Shown here piece after piece: positions 1 through 8,323 of a stretch of 64,000 bases of DNA. The translations under genes were made by a program, and so were the position numbers. Every line of letters starts with the position of its first letter. Within the stretch, counting starts at the first letter, position 1. The DNA comes from Bartonella sp. AU55XJBT. Its GTDB lineage: Bacteria; Pseudomonadota; Alphaproteobacteria; Rhizobiales; Rhizobiaceae. The notes under the pieces are model-generated. The model was not told the origin of the DNA, did not search any database, and saw nothing but the letters and a program-made list of their open reading frames with translations. The stretch is taken from the NCBI RefSeq assembly GCF_028618525.1, contig NZ_JAQITC010000001.1, positions 62,001 through 126,000 on the forward strand, written 5' to 3'.

Positions 1-90
1 TGCTTTAAGGATTTTTGCATAATCGAGCAATGTACGTGTTATTGCTGGCATTAAAATGGATAAATCCGTGAAATGACAAAGAGCTTTTAT
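1..90 (-). CDS. argF: Ornithine carbamoyltransferase, N-terminal end (partial, start codon uncertain)
   Basis: Read from the minus strand, this edge encodes the N-terminal segment of ornithine carbamoyltransferase, including an HFTDLS block and the phrase LLDYAKILKA typical of the first helix. The enzyme makes citrulline from ornithine and carbamoyl phosphate and would follow ArgD directly in arginine synthesis. The gene leaves the window at base 1. The homologous frame opens right at the argD stop, but the junction reads TAATA where the usual coupled TAATG would be, so no ATG, GTG or TTG lies upstream of HFTDLS. The first in-frame ATG (49-51) would drop 13 residues. It may start at ATA, start late, or be damaged. 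Identity is supported only by this short stretch. Confidence 0.7.
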   Translation of the reverse strand, partial: MKALCHFTDLSILMPAITRTLLDYAKILKA

Positions 91-1307
91 TAGGTGTGCA
101 CTATTTGTTTTTCTTTATTTACTTGTGAAAGATACGCTATTGCTTTTTCAATACGATGCAAACTTTCATCTATTTCTTCTTCCCTAATGATAAGAGGAGG
201 CAATAAGCGCACAACGTTGTTGTTGGCTGCAACACTTAAGAGATATTCATTTTCCAAAGCATTAACGACAAGATTTGCAGGAACAACACACTGAATACCC
301 ACCATAAGGCCCATCCCCTGAACTGCGCAGATAATATCAGGATAGATATTGAGAATATGCAAAAGTCCACTTTTCAGCCTATCCCCCATGTTTTGCACAT
401 GGTTAAGAAAATTTGGCTCTAATAGAACATCAAGAACACTATTTCCTACAGCCATTCCAAGAAGATTTCCTCCAAAGGTTGAACCATGGGTTCCAGGTGT
501 CATACTTTTTGCAACTTTATCCGTTGCAAGGCAAGCGCCTAAGGGAAATCCCCCTCCTAATCCTTTTGCGAGGGTAAGAATATCAGGCGTGACATCACTC
601 CATTCATAAGCAAAAAGCTTTCCTGTTCGTCCCATGCCCGTTTGGACTTCATCAAAAATCAATAACAGACCATTATCATCGCATATTTTACGCAAAAATC
701 TTAAATATTCATGAGAAACCGTTCGTATTCCTCCTTCTCCTTGTATAGGTTCAATGAGGATAGCGGCAGTATTTTTATGAATAGCGTTACGCAAAGCAAT
801 TTCATCACAAAAAGGGATTTGAATAAATCCACCCGCTTTAGGTCCAAAGCCTTCAAGATATTTTTCATGTCCAGTTGCAGCAAGTGCTGCAAGTGTCCGT
901 CCATGAAATGCCCCTTCAAAAGTAATTATTTCAGTGCGCGCTGGATGACCCGAAGCATAATAATAATGACGTGCCGTTTTGAAGGCGCATTCCAATGCTT
1001 CAGTGCCTGAATTGCAGAAAAAAACCTTATCCGCAAAACTATTTGCACAAAGCCGCGTGGCAAGAGCTGTTTGTTCAGGAGACTGAAAAAGATTGGAAAC
1101 ATGCCAAAGTTTTTCAGCTTGTCTTTTGAGCGTATTAACCAATTTAGGGTGGGCATACCCTAATGCATTAACAGCAATGCCAGATGTGAAATCAAGATAA
1201 TGTTCTCCTTTATCGGAAATAAGCCATACCCCACGCCCCTGTTCAAAATGCAAGTTTCGTCGTGCAAAACATTCATAAAGTGGTTGTATAGAGATGGCAT
1301 CCATCAT
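90..1307 (-). CDS. argD: Acetylornithine aminotransferase
   Basis: Class III PLP-dependent aminotransferase of 405 residues, the usual length. It converts N-acetylglutamate semialdehyde to N2-acetylornithine and often doubles as the succinyl-diaminopimelate aminotransferase of lysine synthesis. Visible marks are the phosphate-binding NSGTEA block near residue 100, FDEVQTGMGRTG near 218-229 with the aspartate that contacts the cofactor, and the Schiff-base lysine in LAKGLGGGFP at about 248. Two ATG codons sit in tandem at the start. AGGGA lies 3 bases before the first and 6 before the second (start 1304), so the second may be the true one. argF follows with no spacer, as in rhizobial argD-argF operons; argB is elsewhere in this window (50788-51693). 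Confidence 0.95.
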   Translation of the reverse strand: MMDAISIQPLYECFARRNLHFEQGRGVWLISDKGEHYLDFTSGIAVNALGYAHPKLVNTLKRQAEKLWHVSNLFQSPEQTALATRLCANSFADKVFFCNSGTEALECAFKTARHYYYASGHPARTEIITFEGAFHGRTLAALAATGHEKYLEGFGPKAGGFIQIPFCDEIALRNAIHKNTAAILIEPIQGEGGIRTVSHEYLRFLRKICDDNGLLLIFDEVQTGMGRTGKLFAYEWSDVTPDILTLAKGLGGGFPLGACLATDKVAKSMTPGTHGSTFGGNLLGMAVGNSVLDVLLEPNFLNHVQNMGDRLKSGLLHILNIYPDIICAVQGMGLMVGIQCVVPANLVVNALENEYLLSVAANNNVVRLLPPLIIREEEIDESLHRIEKAIAYLSQVNKEKQIVHT

Positions 1308-1791
1308 AATTCCCTTTATATTTTAACATTTTCAATATATATATACAAAGCAACACTACAAATAGAACAACATGACGTATCTCATTCCGGTGCTTTAAAC
1401 ATTTCACTCGATTAATGATTACACCTATGGAATAGATCATTACACCAATTGAAAAAAAGTCAATGAAGGTTCTACAGATAAGCATTTTGGGGAAAAGCCT
1501 TAAACGAAAGTGGATGTTTAACCTATGATTGATTTGCAAGTTGGGGAAAACATTCTAAATAAACTCTTTGAGAGGCAAAGACTCTTGTCATAGAGTGAGT
1601 GCATATTGTAATTTGCACTATAGTTAAGCAAAATGATGTGTTTTGATTTGTAAGTTCCACAGGTTGGATGATTTTCTTATGCTCACTTAGAGTGTAAAAT
1701 TCTTTCATTCAGCGCATTGAAGACATTATTGAAACATTTGAAGATGCAAAGGGGAAGCATCTCAGTGACGTAATCGGAATGGAGTGCTGAT
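1308..1791. other. Intergenic spacer argD/gcrA
   Basis: Divergent spacer of 484 bases, AT-rich, which must carry promoters for argD and gcrA. One GACTC, a possible CcrM methylation site (GANTC), occurs near 1578. Short open frames here have no coding features or ribosome-binding sites. No further structure recognised. Confidence 0.6.
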
Positions 1792-2322
1792 ATGGGTTGG
1801 ACATGTGAACGCGTTGAGCTTCTTAAAAAGCTTTGGAGTGAAGGATTAAGTGCAAGTCAAATTGCTGCTCAATTAGGTGGGGTCAGTAGAAATGCAGTCA
1901 TCGGCAAAGTACATCGATTGAAGTTGCCAGGACGTGGCAAGACAGCACAAGGAAATGTACGTGCGCAAAAAACTCCCGCAAGTAGTCCATCATCTCCACG
2001 GACGCGTCGCAACACATCCACAGTATCGCCAATAAACACATCATCTGGCAACGTTGAAGAAACAACTTTAAAGACAGAGTTTGTAGCAGAAGATGTTAAA
2101 GAAGTTGATATGTCCACGAAATCTAATGTTGTGGTACCTATATCACGTCAACTTAATTTGCTACAATTGAGTGAAAATACATGTAGATGGCCGGTTGGCG
2201 ATCCATTATCAGCTGATTTTCATTTTTGTGGTGCTGATTCTGATGAAAATAGTCCCTATTGTGCCTTTCATGCTAAGTTAGCATTCCAACCAATATCTGA
2301 AAGACGACGAATAAGGGTATAA
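1792..2322 (+). CDS. gcrA: GcrA cell cycle regulator
   Basis: 176-residue homologue of GcrA, the alphaproteobacterial regulator that binds the sigma-70 holoenzyme and activates promoters carrying CcrM-methylated GANTC sites. The N-terminal 45 residues carry the diagnostic helix-turn-helix region: WTCERVELLKKLW, then SASQIAAQLGG and SRNAVIGKVHRL. A low-complexity linker rich in serine, threonine and proline follows, and the C-terminal sigma-interaction region contains CRWPVGDP and a pair of cysteines (FCGAD, PYCAFH). A GGAG box lies 9 bases before the ATG. The gene stands alone; such genes are usually essential and cell-cycle controlled in the order. Confidence 0.93.
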   Translation: MGWTCERVELLKKLWSEGLSASQIAAQLGGVSRNAVIGKVHRLKLPGRGKTAQGNVRAQKTPASSPSSPRTRRNTSTVSPINTSSGNVEETTLKTEFVAEDVKEVDMSTKSNVVVPISRQLNLLQLSENTCRWPVGDPLSADFHFCGADSDENSPYCAFHAKLAFQPISERRRIRV

Positions 2323-3142
2323 TATCCGCCGATATAATTTCATATTCTGTACCTTCTGTGCCTCATAATTAAATCTCGATGATAAAATTATTATGAGAAA
2401 GAGATTTGATGAGGTTTTTAATGAATAAAAACCTTTCTTTATGAAAATATTCAACGAAGTTGTATCTTTTAGCGCTATTGCACAACGCCCTGTCTTATAA
2501 AAATAATTTATCGTTTGGCAACCTGAGTGAAATCTATGAATATTTCTCTTACTTTAAGCCTTCTTATATTGAATCGATCAAAATCTTTTGGTTTGCCCAT
2601 CATAAGTAAGAGGAGAGTTGTGTGGAGTAAAAACACTTAAAGAAAGGCTGCCGCCTAATAAATCCTCTCAAATTCTAAAGGCTTAAAGAAATGTTGCAAC
2701 ACTGAGGATTAGACAAAGTGTGTAATGATACCTGCTTGCCCCTTTACTAAGATAAAGATGATCGTATACAGTGAACTTTATAAACTTCATCGAGATAACT
2801 ATTTCACGCGCCCTGCCATGAAATAAGCTTGAAAGTCTTAAGAGATATTTTTTAAAATTAAGTGCATGAATATGGAAATTCCATGGCGTTCTGTTTTGCG
2901 TGAGGGGTGTATCCCCTAAAAAGACACACGATAAACAAGAGCATTAAGCAATGCGTAGAGCGTAAAATAACATCTTCATAAGAAAAGGAAAATAAGGAAA
3001 TATTGTATTCAAAACTCTTACGCAATAAACCAAAATAATAAAATTATAATTATAAATCAATGTGTTATCATGATTCTTCTATGATCTATAATATATGAGA
3101 CCTTTTGAAGTCAATATTGAACCTGAAACGACTACAATAGCA
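2323..3142. other. Gene-free spacer gcrA/Smr
   Basis: 820 bases between the convergent ends of gcrA and the Smr gene with no credible coding frame. It holds an 8-bp inverted repeat CTCATAAT/ATTATGAG (2362-2369, 2390-2397) without a T-tract, a small AGGGG/CCCCT hairpin (2903-2917), a 13-bp palindrome near 2873-2885, and a minus-strand copy of the dispersed ATTGATTTATAAT motif (3044-3063). Probably eroded DNA. Confidence 0.6.
3044..3063 (-). repeat. Dispersed intergenic motif, copy 1
   Basis: Minus strand reads ACATTGATTTATAATTATAA, one mismatch from the copy at 19781-19800. It lies 80 bases beyond the Smr stop codon, in the same orientation as that gene. Function unknown. Confidence 0.5.
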
Positions 3143-3733
3143 TCACATTCCTTTTCCCGACACAAAACGGCGCAACCAAACATAAAGCGCACCCTCACCA
3201 CCATGCTGACGCGCGGCTTGTTCAAACGCATGAACATAATATCGAAAAGCTGGTGTTGATAACCAATACGGAACAAATCTATACAAAGCTCCATCACTCC
3301 CAACAGATCGGCCTTTTCCCGTAATCACAAGGACGTAACGCAATCCACTTTGTTGAGAGGATTGTAAAAAATTTTTTAAGAAAAAATAAGCTTCTTCCTG
3401 CATATAACCGTGAAGATCAAGACGCGCCTCAAGAGGATAACGACCTTGGGAAATTTTACGATGTGCAACACGATCAAAGAAATGCATCTTATGTGCTTGT
3501 GTAACGACTCTCTTTTCTCTTTTAATAATTGTTGAGCGTTGTTGATCTTCCTGAACCCCTAAAGAGATTTGAGTTATGCAATGTTTTTTATCAGTAATAT
3601 TTGCAATATCTTCTGAAATAGAAGAGAGCCTCTTATCATGAATCGGTGTTGTCGTACGACAAACCCTCTCCCATAAAAGGCGATCTTGTGAAGTTAATAA
3701 ATCTCTTTTTTGTCTCCATTTACTTGAGGACAT
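3143..3733 (-). CDS. Smr/MutS-family domain protein
   Basis: 196 residues with a C-terminal Smr domain, the small MutS-related module that in other proteins cuts or binds nucleic acid. Conserved marks are LDLHGY at about residue 107, ITGKGR near 142, and GGEGALYVWLRR near the C-terminus. The N-terminal 90 residues are charged and poorly conserved, typical of the short alphaproteobacterial Smr proteins. The exact substrate is unknown. It lies 46 bases downstream of the Tim44-domain gene on the same strand, so the two are probably cotranscribed. In many rhizobia an mltA gene sits between them; it is absent here. Confidence 0.88.
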   Translation of the reverse strand: MSSSKWRQKRDLLTSQDRLLWERVCRTTTPIHDKRLSSISEDIANITDKKHCITQISLGVQEDQQRSTIIKREKRVVTQAHKMHFFDRVAHRKISQGRYPLEARLDLHGYMQEEAYFFLKNFLQSSQQSGLRYVLVITGKGRSVGSDGALYRFVPYWLSTPAFRYYVHAFEQAARQHGGEGALYVWLRRFVSGKGM

Positions 3734-3779
3734 TTTAATTTCTCATAAATTATTGAGTAATTATGGAAGAAAAAATACT

Positions 3780-4472
3780 TTAATTTTCATCTTCTGTAGC
3801 AAAAAGCTTCCAGTTTGGATCCGGCGATAGGCTATTGCGAACAAAAGTCCAAATATCTCTAATTTCTACAATAGCATCGGGATCACCGTCTATACGCTCA
3901 CCCTGTTCATTATAAGTAACAGAAATCATCTCACTGATAATACGTATCGTTAAAAGTTCATTCTTTTCTTTTATGGCCGCCGCAACAAACTCAATTTTAT
4001 TAATTCCAACAAAAGTAAATTCTATTCTTTCTTTGTTTATTTCTCTCTGCTCAATAGCAGTACAAAAGCTCTCAAAAACATCCTGACAAAGCAAGCTTTT
4101 AAGTTGACCGCGATCACCTTTAGCAAAAGCTGTTACAATCATTTCATAAGCAATTTGTGCACCTTTTATAAAAGATTGAGGAGAAAAATGAGGATCAATT
4201 CTACGCAGTGCACGCAAATTTTCATTCAAAATACTCCCCTCTGGTGCAATCTCATCAATTTCACTAAAATCACCTTTTTGTAAATTTTTTTGATGAGGGA
4301 ACGAAACAATATTATCCGTCGTTTCTGCCTCAGTTTGTTTTTTAGAGCGACGCGAATAAGGATCAAAAGGAGGCTTTTCAAACCCAATTCGCTTCCCTAA
4401 TACACTACGGAGTTGCACAAAAATAACAACCATAATAACAAGAGCGATGACAAGTATAACGTCAAATTCCAT
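3780..4472 (-). CDS. Tim44-domain (Tim44/TimA-type) membrane-anchored protein
   Basis: 230-residue protein with one N-terminal membrane segment (about residues 4-20, DVILVIALVIMVVIFVQL), a basic linker, and a C-terminal Tim44-like domain (roughly 90-225) ending in TFVRNSLSPDPNWKL, which is characteristic of the family. Bacterial relatives are membrane-associated and are thought to act on inner-membrane or lipid-associated proteins; the exact role here is inferred only. The frame stays open 32 codons upstream, but the ATG at 4472 gives the standard MEFDVIL start and has GGAG 13 bases upstream. It is divergent from fxsA. Confidence 0.87.
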   Translation of the reverse strand: MEFDVILVIALVIMVVIFVQLRSVLGKRIGFEKPPFDPYSRRSKKQTEAETTDNIVSFPHQKNLQKGDFSEIDEIAPEGSILNENLRALRRIDPHFSPQSFIKGAQIAYEMIVTAFAKGDRGQLKSLLCQDVFESFCTAIEQREINKERIEFTFVGINKIEFVAAAIKEKNELLTIRIISEMISVTYNEQGERIDGDPDAIVEIRDIWTFVRNSLSPDPNWKLFATEDEN

Positions 4473-4640
4473 GGGCGCTGTCAATCTCCAAGTTTTAAGT
4501 CTGTAATAAACATTGCAGTCAATATCATTTATCAATAAATATGTAAAATAGGGAATCCTCCCATTCAAATATTTTTATAGATTTTATTAAGGAGTGCTCT
4601 TAAGAATTTCTTCCCACCTCATCCAGAAGGAAATTTTCAT

Positions 4641-5135
4641 GTGATAAAACTTTATTCTATAAATCCTCGTTTTTTTTTCGTTATTCTTCTCTGCATTCTT
4701 TTAATTGAGATCGCTGGTTTTATCTTTGTTGGTCAAGAAATTGGCATTTTGGCAACTTTGAGTTTGGTTATTCTCACAACCATAGTTGGGGTTGTTTTAT
4801 TGCGAATTCAAGGGATTAGCCTTTTAAAAAACATACAAAGTGAACTTATCCAAGGACGCACATTAGAAAACAATATTATTAATGATGCTTTCATCATGTT
4901 TAGTGCGATTTTGCTTATTCTCCCAGGTTTTGTAAGTGATCTCTTGGGAATATTGCTTCTTATTAAACCAATTCGCTCTGTTGCTTGGCATTTCTTTTCA
5001 TCATTAAAAAACACAATGAATCCCAATACAAAAAGAAAAAATAATTCTGAAAAAATAATTGATCTTAACGCTGAAGATTACAAAATTCATGATACGACAG
5101 AATCTCCCTGGCGCAAAAATGATGATAATCAGTGA
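4641..5135 (+). CDS. fxsA: FxsA family membrane protein
   Basis: 164 residues, with the FxsA core in the first 130: hydrophobic stretches at about 12-30, 36-56 and 83-110, the conserved block LPGFVSDLLGILLLIKPIR, and a hydrophilic C-terminal tail of about 40 residues. In E. coli overproduction of FxsA suppresses F exclusion of phage T7; its normal role is unclear. It is divergent from the Tim44-domain gene and precedes secB by about 145 bases, an arrangement shared with other Hyphomicrobiales. The ATG overlaps the minimal space after GAAGGAAATTTTC, which gives a usable ribosome-binding site. Confidence 0.9.
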   Translation: MIKLYSINPRFFFVILLCILLIEIAGFIFVGQEIGILATLSLVILTTIVGVVLLRIQGISLLKNIQSELIQGRTLENNIINDAFIMFSAILLILPGFVSDLLGILLLIKPIRSVAWHFFSSLKNTMNPNTKRKNNSEKIIDLNAEDYKIHDTTESPWRKNDDNQ

Positions 5136-5191
5136 AAGTCTTAAAAAATCTGTAACGAACGAAAAAAAATAATCAAGATAAAGAGCGCATT

Positions 5192-5211
5192 CCTTGCAAC
5201 CTTTTGCAAGG
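5192..5211 (+). promoter_or_regulatory. Hairpin in the secB leader
   Basis: CCTTGCAA (5192-5199) and TTGCAAGG (5204-5211) form a perfect 8-bp stem with a four-base loop, 69 bases upstream of the secB ATG. No T-tract follows, so it is more likely an mRNA leader structure or operator than a terminator. Confidence 0.4.
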
Positions 5212-5280
5212 CGTGATAACCAATTCGATCTTTAGATCTAAAATAAATATACATATTATAAAATGAGAGAGGTTCGTCGT

Positions 5281-5757
5281 ATGGCCGAAGGTGAAATGAA
5301 CAACAGTGGTGGAGAGCCGGTTTTTGCTGTATTAACGCAATATTTAAAAGATTTATCATTCGAGAACCCAGGCGCTCCTCATTCTTTGCGTGCGCGTGAA
5401 AAATCACCACAAATTGATATAAATATTAATGTCAATGCTAATCCAATTGGTGATGATAATTATGATGTTGTCTTGTCTCTTTCCGTCAAAGCCAATGATA
5501 ATACTGAAACCTTATTTCATGTAGAACTGATTTACGGAGGTGTTTTCCACCTTAAAAACATTCCACAAGAACATGTTATGCCTCTAGTCTTTATTGAATG
5601 TCCCCGTCTTTTATTTCCATTTGCTCGCCAAATTATATCTGATGCTACTCAAAATGGTGGTTTTCCACCTTTGTGGATTGATCCTATTGATTTTGCAGCC
5701 CTCTTCCAAAAGCGTCTCGCTGAAGAACAAAAAGACAATCAAATACAACCTTCTTAA
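5281..5757 (+). CDS. secB: Protein-export chaperone SecB
   Basis: 158-residue SecB, the tetrameric cytosolic chaperone that keeps preproteins unfolded and hands them to SecA. The family signature is clear: [21 protein letters not shown] near the N-terminus, then INVNANPIG, the hydrophobic core [11 protein letters not shown], and the C-terminal [14 protein letters not shown]. The frame could start 18 bases earlier, but the ATG at 5281 is preferred because AGAGAGG lies 8 bases before it and the resulting MAEGE start matches rhizobial SecB. A strong terminator follows at 5781-5824. Confidence 0.96.
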   Translation: MAEGEMNNSGGEPVFAVLTQYLKDLSFENPGAPHSLRAREKSPQIDININVNANPIGDDNYDVVLSLSVKANDNTETLFHVELIYGGVFHLKNIPQEHVMPLVFIECPRLLFPFARQIISDATQNGGFPPLWIDPIDFAALFQKRLAEEQKDNQIQPS

Positions 5758-5780
5758 AAATTTGTTCTTTTGCTATCATA

Positions 5781-5824
5781 AAGCCCTTTAATATATTACT
5801 GGTATATTAAAGGGCTTTTTTTCC
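5781..5824 (+). terminator. Intrinsic terminator of secB
   Basis: A perfect 15-bp stem (5781-5795 with 5803-5817) and 7-base loop are followed by a run of T. It lies between the convergent ends of secB and maeB; the T-tract is on the plus strand only. Confidence 0.9.
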
Positions 5825-5825
5825 T

Positions 5826-8126
5826 TTAGACGACTTTTGCCGCATGATAAGCTGCAAGCATTGCGATATTGACAACATCTGTATCGCTTCCACTAAACGG
5901 TACAATTTGAACAGATTTTTCCAATCCAATTAAAATAGGACCGATGATGGTTGCTTCTCCAAGTTCTTGTAACATTTTGCTTGCAATAGAAGATGCATGA
6001 TAGCCAGGCATAACCAAAATATTAGCGGGCTCTGTTAATCCCATAAATGGATATTGCTGCATCAATTTAGAATTAAGCGCTACATCAGCACTCATTTCTC
6101 CATCAAACTCAAAATCAACTTTGCGTTCATGCAAAATATTAATCGCGTCCTGAATTTGTTGTGTAACCTTCCCTTTCATATAACCAAACGTGGAAAACGC
6201 TAAAAACGCAACCCTTGGCTGATACCCAAATCCACGTACAAACGAAGCGGTTTGTTCCGCTATATCCGCTAATTCTTTAGCATTAGGATTTTCATAAACC
6301 GCAGTATCTGCAATAAACACAGTTCGTCCACGGCAAATAGCCATTGAAATACCAATTAATTGTTCTTTTGGTTTGTCATCAATTGCCCGACGTATATCAA
6401 CCAGCGCTGTTTCATAATTGCGTGTCACCCCTGTAACCATTGCATCCGCATCTCCTAGTGCCACCATACACGCAGCAAAATAATTTCGATCATTATTGAT
6501 ACGGCGATGACAATCGCGCAACAGCCAGCCTTGACGCTGCATCTTTTTATAAAGATAATTCGCATAAGCATCTGTACGACAGGAAAGCTTAGCATTCATC
6601 ACTGAAATGCCTTCACGCTCCAGATCAATTCCAGCGATAATAGCTGTTTCTTTCACTTGCTCTTCACGACCAACCAAAATTGCTTGTCCTAATTTTTGAT
6701 GAACATAGGAAACAGCAGCCCGCATGACTTGTTCTTCTTCACCTTCTGCAAAGACAATTTGTTTTGGTGCTTGACGAACATGGTTATATACTCCACGCAT
6801 CACTGAAGAAGTAGGATTACGTCTCGCATTCAAATCACGCTCATAGGCCTCTAAATCATCTATATTCTTTTGCGCAACACCGCTTTCCATTGCTGCTTTT
6901 GCTACCGCACTTGAAACAACCGTGAATAAACGCGGATCAAAAGGAACAGGGATGATATAATTAGGACCAAATTTTAATCGCTTTCCGCGATAGGCTTCTG
7001 CAACGCTGTCAGGAACTTCCTCATGTGCTAAATCGGCAAGGGCCCTCGCCGCAGCAATTTTCATGTCTTCATTAATAACCGTTGCACGTACATCAAGTGC
7101 ACCACGAAATATATAAGGGAAACAGAGAACATTATTAATCTGATTTGGATAATCGGAACGCCCTGTTGCGACAATGGCATCCTGACGCACTTGCAAAACC
7201 TCTTCCGGCGTAATTTCTGGATCGGGATTGGCCATGGCAAAAATAATTGGCTTTGGCGCCATAGATTTTACCATTTCAGCGGTCAGTGCACCTTTAGCAG
7301 AAACCCCGAAAAATATATCTGCCCCTTCCATTGCTTCCATAAGTGTACGTTTATCCGTTCGAACAGCATGCGCCGATTTCCACTGATTCATTCCCTCTTT
7401 GCGCCCTTCATAGACCACACCCTTTGTATCACATAATATGATATTTTCAGAACGAAAGCCCATCGCTTTAATCAGCTCAATACAAGCAATCCCAGCAGAA
7501 CCAGCACCATTACAGACTAACCGCGTATTTTGCATATCGCGTCCTGTTAAAGCCAAAGCATTGAGAACACCAGCAGCCACAATGATTGCTGTACCATGTT
7601 GATCATCGTGAAAAACAGGAATATTCATCACTTCACGCAGGCGACTTTCAATCATAAAGCACTCAGGCGCTTTAATGTCTTCAAGATTAATTCCACCAAA
7701 AGAGGGTTCTAAATGACGCACCAAATTGATAAAACTTTCCGTATCTTTGATATCAATTTCTAAATCAATGGAATCAATATCCGCAAAACGCTTAAACAGC
7801 ACTGCTTTGCCTTCCATGACCGGCTTAGAGGCAAGGGCACCTAAATTTCCTAATCCTAAGATAGCTGTACCATTTGAAATAACAGCAACAAGATTGCCTT
7901 TTGCTGTATAATCATAAGCGAGCGCTGGATTTTGAGCAATTGCCTTAACTGGAACTGCAACACCTGGTGAATAAGCAAGGGCTAAATCATGCTGTGTTGC
8001 CATAGACTTTGTTGGAACAATCTCAAGCTTTCCTGGTCGACCACGACTATGAAAATCAAGAGCTTCTCGTTCGCTCGCACTGTAAACCGTTTGAGACATT
8101 TTCTGATCCTGCTCGCTCTTTTTCAT
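5826..8126 (-). CDS. maeB: NADP-dependent malic enzyme with C-terminal phosphotransacetylase-like domain
   Basis: 766-residue multidomain malic enzyme that decarboxylates malate to pyruvate. Residues 20-430 hold the malic enzyme N and NAD-binding domains: YSPGVAVPV, the metal site in FGGINLEDIKAPECF, the dinucleotide loop GAGSAGIACIEL, and ANPDPEI. Residues 440-766 form a phosphate acetyltransferase-like region (FAEGEEEQVMRAA, GYHASSIASK), which in related enzymes is regulatory and binds acetyl-CoA. A second ATG at 8099 has AGGA seven bases upstream and would give an MSQTVYSAS start; I cannot decide between the two. It is divergent from mutS with a 197-base shared promoter region. Confidence 0.95.
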   Translation of the reverse strand: MKKSEQDQKMSQTVYSASEREALDFHSRGRPGKLEIVPTKSMATQHDLALAYSPGVAVPVKAIAQNPALAYDYTAKGNLVAVISNGTAILGLGNLGALASKPVMEGKAVLFKRFADIDSIDLEIDIKDTESFINLVRHLEPSFGGINLEDIKAPECFMIESRLREVMNIPVFHDDQHGTAIIVAAGVLNALALTGRDMQNTRLVCNGAGSAGIACIELIKAMGFRSENIILCDTKGVVYEGRKEGMNQWKSAHAVRTDKRTLMEAMEGADIFFGVSAKGALTAEMVKSMAPKPIIFAMANPDPEITPEEVLQVRQDAIVATGRSDYPNQINNVLCFPYIFRGALDVRATVINEDMKIAAARALADLAHEEVPDSVAEAYRGKRLKFGPNYIIPVPFDPRLFTVVSSAVAKAAMESGVAQKNIDDLEAYERDLNARRNPTSSVMRGVYNHVRQAPKQIVFAEGEEEQVMRAAVSYVHQKLGQAILVGREEQVKETAIIAGIDLEREGISVMNAKLSCRTDAYANYLYKKMQRQGWLLRDCHRRINNDRNYFAACMVALGDADAMVTGVTRNYETALVDIRRAIDDKPKEQLIGISMAICRGRTVFIADTAVYENPNAKELADIAEQTASFVRGFGYQPRVAFLAFSTFGYMKGKVTQQIQDAINILHERKVDFEFDGEMSADVALNSKLMQQYPFMGLTEPANILVMPGYHASSIASKMLQELGEATIIGPILIGLEKSVQIVPFSGSDTDVVNIAMLAAYHAAKVV

Positions 8127-8323
8127 CTCACTTTATTTTCTCCAAAAACAGTGTAAATTTTGCTTGATAATGCGTATAATCATTCGATTTGATTCATATG
8201 TTAGAAATCGCTATTCTTTAGCCTTAGCAAATCTGATGATGTGTTTCAATTTAGAGATAAATAAATATCGAAGTAAACAAAAAAGAGTAAAAGCTTCACT
8301 GAAAGGGAACAGGCCACATAAAA

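Noticed and set aside
2362..2397. Inverted repeat after gcrA as a terminator
   Set aside because: An 8-bp AT-rich stem with a 20-base loop and no T-tract after it.
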